Source: Sporolactobacillus kofuensis
Lineage (GTDB): Bacteria; Bacillota; Bacilli; Bacillales; Sporolactobacillaceae
Assembly: GCF_042660205.1 (NCBI RefSeq)
Contig: NZ_JBHSTQ010000002.1
Coordinates: forward strand, 248,001-312,000
Length of the DNA stretch: 64,000 nucleotides
Reading direction: 5' to 3'
Part shown: in pieces, positions 60,509-64,000 of the stretch
Layout of the letters: every line of letters starts with the position of its first letter
Numbering within the stretch: the first letter of the stretch is position 1
Position numbers and translations under genes: made by a program
Notes under the pieces: model-generated
What the model was told of the DNA's origin: nothing
Database searches by the model: none
What the model saw: only the letters and a program-made list of their open reading frames with translations

Positions 60509-62191
60509 TTAGTGTTTCGTAATATAAGTCTGCACAAAGTCAACTTGCGGACCATATGAAGGATAAGACAAATCTTTAACAAATGGTTTTTGAGCCCATG
60601 TTTCGCCGCCTTGGTAAATCGGTACGATTGGGTAATCAGCCATCATTGTTTTTTCTGCAGCTAGCATGTCGTTCCAACGTTTAGAAGGATTGCCAGTTTC
60701 AGTTTGTGCACTCTTGATTAGAGAATCAAATTTCTTGTTCGACCAACCAGTTGTATTCTGTGGGTTACCTGAAGTCCACATATCAAGGTAAGTCATTGGG
60801 TCTTGATAATCTGGGAACCAACCGCTAAATGCAAGGTCGAATTTGAAGCTTTGGTTCAGTTTCAAATAGTTAGCCCATGGTTGTTGGTTAATTGTTACCG
60901 TTACACCAGGAAGATTCTTTTGTAACTGGTTAGCAAGATAAGAATCCCATTGTTTGTATTGAGCGCCATCAGAGCTCAAGAAGTTCAAATTCAATTTCTT
61001 AATGCCAAGTTCTTTTTTCGCTTTATTCCAATATGCTTTTGCATCTTTTGCAGTTCCAGCAGAGTAGCCGCTAACTGGGTTAGCACCACGGAAGTCTTTG
61101 CCATCTGGGCCAACTGCATAACCCTTTGGTACTACATAGTTAGAACCAACAGATCCATCATTGAACAGTACTTTTACAAAGCTGTCACGATCGATTGCTG
61201 CGTTAATTGCTTTACGAAGGTTAAGGTTCTTCAAGTTCTTGTTCGTTTTCTGGTTAATGTACAAGAAGAACATGCTTGGGCTTAATGCGGTATGAATTTC
61301 ATCTGCATTTGTTTTCTTAAGTGACGTTACATATTCACCTGTAAGTCCAACTGTAGCGATCTTGTCTGTCTTATAAAGGTTAACACGTGTTTGAATGTCG
61401 GTTTGAACCTGAACATTTACAGTGTTAAGTTTTGTTGCTTTTGCATTCCAATAATCTTTGTTCTTCTTGTAAGTCCAGCCTGAACCTTTATTCCAGCTTG
61501 AGAGAACAAATGGGCCACTGTAAAGAAGATTGGAAGCACCTTGTGCATATTTCTTTCCTTGTTTCTTAACAAAGTCAGCACGTTGTGGATAGAACTGAGG
61601 TTGTGAAAGAATACTATAGAAGAAAGGTGGCATTGGTTGTTCAAAAGTAATTTGAAGTGTTTTGCTGTCCAATGCTTTAATACCAAGTTCGTTATATTTG
61701 CCATAGAATTTTTTGTTTGTCGGATCTTCAATTTTTGCAGCGTTTTTAATGCTTGCTGCTGCAAAGAGGAAGTTATACGCTGGTTTAGCCGCAGGATCAT
61801 TTTGACGGTGCCATCCATAAACAAAGTCTTGTGCAGTAATAGCTTTGCCATCGGACCATTTTTGATCACGAAGCTTGAAAGTAACTGTCTTCTTGTCTGC
61901 ACTTACCTTAGGTGCACCAGCAGCAAGATCCCAGTGATACTTGTTGTTATGCATTCTTGTAAGTCCAGATTCTGTCATTGCGATAACGTTTGTTGACGTC
62001 GTGTCTGTTGCAAGGTTAGGATCAAGAGTTGGAATATCAGCAGTAGCTGCCAAATTCAACGTTTGATCCTTTGCTAATGAAGTACTGCTACCACTTTTCT
62101 TAGAACTTGTTCCACCACCGCAGGCAGAAAGAACAAGGCTCAGTGCTAATACTAACGATAGCACTAAGGACCATTTTGCCTTCTTTTTCAT
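60509..62191 (-). CDS. oppA: Oligopeptide-binding lipoprotein OppA
   Basis: A 560-residue extracytoplasmic peptide receptor of family SBP_bac_5. A lipoprotein signal (MKKKAKWSLVLSLVLALSLV, lipobox LSAC with Cys ~24) is followed by a short GGG/Ser-rich linker and the binding domain, with DIPTLDPNLATDT near the start and RKAINAAIDRDSFV further on. It feeds peptides to OppBCDF. First gene of the operon and expected to be the most expressed; a CodY-like site lies upstream. Confidence 0.94.
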   Translation of the reverse strand: MKKKAKWSLVLSLVLALSLVLSACGGGTSSKKSGSSTSLAKDQTLNLAATADIPTLDPNLATDTTSTNVIAMTESGLTRMHNNKYHWDLAAGAPKVSADKKTVTFKLRDQKWSDGKAITAQDFVYGWHRQNDPAAKPAYNFLFAAASIKNAAKIEDPTNKKFYGKYNELGIKALDSKTLQITFEQPMPPFFYSILSQPQFYPQRADFVKKQGKKYAQGASNLLYSGPFVLSSWNKGSGWTYKKNKDYWNAKATKLNTVNVQVQTDIQTRVNLYKTDKIATVGLTGEYVTSLKKTNADEIHTALSPSMFFLYINQKTNKNLKNLNLRKAINAAIDRDSFVKVLFNDGSVGSNYVVPKGYAVGPDGKDFRGANPVSGYSAGTAKDAKAYWNKAKKELGIKKLNLNFLSSDGAQYKQWDSYLANQLQKNLPGVTVTINQQPWANYLKLNQSFKFDLAFSGWFPDYQDPMTYLDMWTSGNPQNTTGWSNKKFDSLIKSAQTETGNPSKRWNDMLAAEKTMMADYPIVPIYQGGETWAQKPFVKDLSYPSYGPQVDFVQTYITKH

Positions 62192-62241
62192 AAAAGCAAT
62201 AACCTCCCCTAAATTATTATCTTTTTTAGGTGATCTTCCTT

Positions 62242-62256
62242 TCTTTTCTGAAAGTT
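62242..62256. promoter_or_regulatory. CodY-like site upstream of oppA
   Basis: TCTTTTCTGAAAGTT matches the CodY consensus AATTTTCWGAAAATT at 12 of 15 positions, 51-65 bases before the oppA start. Opp is a frequent CodY target in Bacilli. Confidence 0.5.
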
Positions 62257-62422
62257 CGATTTAACCTACAGATGCTATTATACAAGTAATTATTTCATTT
62301 TGCATGTTTTTTTTTTGGAAATTAATAGATTTTAACCCTCGTGGTGTCGAAATTATTGATCTTAAGCAGTTTTTCTTGGTTTGAAATTTTTATACTATTG
62401 TCATAATACCTGACATCGGCAT

Positions 62423-62452
62423 TTGATTGGAAACGTTTGCATCTGTTAGAAT
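62423..62452 (+). promoter_or_regulatory. Promoter of the DUF3899 gene with an overlapping cre site
   Basis: TTGATT, 18 bases, TAGAAT. Within it TTGGAAACGTTTGCA (62427-62441) fits the CcpA cre consensus WTGNAANCGNWNNCW at every position, so CcpA should repress the gene when a good carbon source is present. Confidence 0.75.
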
Positions 62453-62471
62453 GTGGGTGAGGTGATCGATA

Positions 62472-62864
62472 ATGAAAGTATTTTTGACAAATTTTCGAAT
62501 TTCTTTTTTATACATAGGACTGGTCGAAGTCGTTCTCGTAATGATCAGTCAATTCCTATATCACGATCCTTTCTCCATGCTTTCACTAATTGATGCTGTA
62601 TCAATGGTGAGCCTATTTTTTTTTAGTATAGGACTAATTATGTTTATCTATCAGGGCGGTGCTTTCGATGGCATCCTTTATAGTTTCAAACGTTTTGCAA
62701 GGGCGACACGTAATAAACGATTGGGTGAGCATGATGTGGAAGCTCCGCTGGCCGAGTTCAAGCATCGGGATGGAAAGAGATCCTTCGTGGTCTGGTCTTT
62801 AATCTTCGATAGTTTAGTTCTATTTATTTTCAGTTTGATTTTTTCATTCTTCCTTTACCATTGA
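62472..62864 (+). CDS. DUF3899 membrane protein
   Basis: A 130-residue protein with three membrane helices (~10-28, 42-62, 105-128). The loop FIYQGGAFDGILYSFKRF is typical of DUF3899, whose function is unknown. The position between opp and trpS recurs in related Bacilli, to my knowledge. GTGAGGTGA precedes the ATG. A perfect cre lies over its promoter. Confidence 0.75.
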   Translation: MKVFLTNFRISFLYIGLVEVVLVMISQFLYHDPFSMLSLIDAVSMVSLFFFSIGLIMFIYQGGAFDGILYSFKRFARATRNKRLGEHDVEAPLAEFKHRDGKRSFVVWSLIFDSLVLFIFSLIFSFFLYH

Positions 62865-62886
62865 TTTGCCAACTGTTTTTACCTGT

Positions 62887-62915
62887 TTGCAATCAGATCG
62901 ATAATTGACTATAAT
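62887..62915 (+). promoter_or_regulatory. Promoter of the trpS leader
   Basis: TTGCAA, 17 bases, TATAAT, about 35 bases upstream of the T-box. Confidence 0.75.
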
Positions 62916-62944
62916 GTAGGGCATTAAGAATTTATATCGTACAG

Positions 62945-63205
62945 GCAATGATGAAGAAGAGTACCTGCAGAAGGTCTTAAGAGAGCTCGGGAATGGTGAA
63001 AACCGGGTGGCGGACTGTTTGGGAATGGACTTCTGAGCTGTAATCCGACTTCGGAGTAAGTGCCGTGGGTAGGAATTAACGTTTCCGCACGTTATAGCGG
63101 TGATGATTCAATTTTTGGATCAGATAAGTTGTTTCTGTTTTTCAGAAAAATTAGGGTGGCACCGCGGTCTATTCGTCCCTTGTGGATGGATAGGCCTTTT
63201 TATAT
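62945..63205 (+). promoter_or_regulatory. Tryptophan T-box riboswitch
   Basis: Stem I contains AAGAGAGCTCGGG and GGTGAAAACCGGG, then GGGAATGGACTTC with specifier TGG (63026-63028), the Trp codon. The T-box AGGGTGGCACCGCGG (63153-63167) and a terminator (GGTCTATTCGTCC / GGATGGATAGGCC plus TTTTT) follow. Uncharged tRNA-Trp should permit trpS expression. Confidence 0.93.
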
Positions 63206-63258
63206 GCCTAAAAACCGGCAGTAGCTCAACCTTATATCAAATCAGGAAGGTGAAGATT

Positions 63259-64000
63259 TTGGCAAAGATTTTTTCAGGCGTTCAACCGACGTCAATTCCA
63301 ACACTAGGTAACTATTTAGGAGCAATGCGTAACTTTGCAACACTTCAGGAAGGTAATGAGTGTATCTATTGTATCGTAGATGAACATGCAATTACTGTGC
63401 CCCAAGATCCCAAAGAAATCCAGTCAAACATCCATTCTCTTGCAGCACTTTACCTGGCAATGGGTATTGACCCGAAAAGATCGATACTCTTTATACAATC
63501 GGAAGTACCTTGCCACGCACAACTTGGCTGGATTATGCAATGTACTAGTTACATGGGTGAACTTGAACGCATGACTCAGTTTAAAGACAAATCAAAAGGC
63601 AAACAAGCGATTCCGGCCGGTTTATTGACCTATCCGCCACTTATGGCAGCAGATATTCTGCTCTATCAGACCGATCTTGTTCCTGTAGGCGCTGATCAGA
63701 AGCAACATCTTGAACTGACACGTGATCTGGCCGAACGATTCAATAATAAATATGGTGATGTATTTACAATGCCTGAGCCCTACATTCCACCGGTTGGAGC
63801 ACGAATCATGTCTCTTGCTGAGCCAACCAAGAAAATGAGCAAATCAGACGCAAACCGTAAAGCAACGATCTTTACTTTGGACAGTGAAAAAGATATTATC
63901 AAAAAAATAAAATCAGCAACTACAGATGACGAAGCAACGGTTCGTTATGATCGAGAAACAAAGCCAGGCATCTCGAATTTGCTTGATATTTTTTCTCTCT
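63259..64000 (+). CDS. trpS: Tryptophanyl-tRNA synthetase, 3' end outside the window
   Basis: The first 247 codons of a class I synthetase that charges tRNA-Trp. The start is a TTG with GGAAGGTG upstream: AKIFSGVQPTSIPTLGNYLGA carries the HIGH-equivalent TLGNYLG. AGLLTYPPLMAADILLYQ and the KMSKS loop (TKKMSKSD, ~195) follow. The C-terminal ~80 residues lie beyond the window edge. Under control of the tryptophan T-box immediately upstream. Confidence 0.96.
   Translation, partial: MAKIFSGVQPTSIPTLGNYLGAMRNFATLQEGNECIYCIVDEHAITVPQDPKEIQSNIHSLAALYLAMGIDPKRSILFIQSEVPCHAQLGWIMQCTSYMGELERMTQFKDKSKGKQAIPAGLLTYPPLMAADILLYQTDLVPVGADQKQHLELTRDLAERFNNKYGDVFTMPEPYIPPVGARIMSLAEPTKKMSKSDANRKATIFTLDSEKDIIKKIKSATTDDEATVRYDRETKPGISNLLDIFSL

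Noticed and set aside
1..64000. CRISPR arrays, insertion sequences, prophage, tRNA or rRNA genes
   Set aside because: No regularly spaced repeats, transposase- or integrase-like frames, or RNA gene signatures were seen on either strand.

Overview
The window is a chromosomal segment of a low-to-mid GC, endospore-forming member of the Bacilli (Bacillota). The 35.8-64 kb part keeps, in order, most of the Bacillus subtilis trpS-opp-yjbD(spx)-yjbE-mecA-coiA-pepF-spxH-cwlQ-yjbK-relQ-nadK-yjbO-prpE block, with fabI and coat-type genes beyond it. YjcZ, candidate sigma-K promoters, TnrA, ClpE, MecA, Spx, LtaS, TagDBF and two T-box leaders all fit Bacillales. The mix (cydABCD beside tnrA, no yjbI globin behind spxH) would suit a Sporolactobacillaceae-like lineage, but genus cannot be settled from the sequence alone. 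I see no rRNA, tRNA, CRISPR array, insertion sequence, prophage or origin.

Layout. 0-1 kb: a decayed region in which the start of an ABC permease is joined to the end of a LuxR-type response regulator. 1-8.2 kb: cell-wall hydrolase CwlO, a DUF1453 membrane protein, LtaS, a metallophosphatase, a YtxH-like protein and tyrS with its tyrosine T-box. 8.7-11.6 kb: clpE with two CtsR operators on its promoter, and a universal stress protein. 11.9-17.5 kb: wall teichoic acid genes tagD-tagB-tagF and a GT2/GtrA glycosylation pair. 17.5-20.1 kb: a Nudix-like protein, a spore YjcZ protein and a CBS-domain membrane protein. 20.3-26.2 kb: cytochrome bd oxidase and its assembly transporter (cydABCD). 26.6-29.7 kb: tnrA with a perfect TnrA box, a short FbpA-like protein, a hydrolase, PgpA and YetF. 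29.8-33.3 kb: five probable spore-surface genes with sigma-K-type promoters. 33.3-41 kb: fabI, a RodA-type gene and the prpE/yjbO/nadK/relQ/yjbK/cwlQ set. 41-49.7 kb: an M3 peptidase, an MFS exporter with a natural six-histidine tail and its divergent LysR regulator, YitT, spxH, and a LexA-controlled uvrX operon. 49.8-56.3 kb: pepF, coiA, mecA, yjbE, spx and two tiny genes. 56.3-64 kb: oppABCDF, a cre-controlled DUF3899 gene, and trpS (cut by the window edge) behind a tryptophan T-box.

The genes fall into a few physiological groups: envelope building and remodelling (cwlO, ltaS, tag genes, GT2/gtrA, rodA, cwlQ); regulated proteolysis around Spx (spx, spxH, mecA, clpE), with peptide uptake and breakdown (opp, pepF, second M3 enzyme); nutrient sensing (TnrA box, CodY-like site, cre, T-boxes); low-oxygen respiration (cyd); and the spore surface. 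The least-described part is the sigma-K-type cluster at 29.8-33.3 kb together with several sub-60-residue genes (27122, 33114, 40549, 49565, 55716, 56154). The window is otherwise mainly core genome, and I found no clear case for a wholly new multi-gene system.
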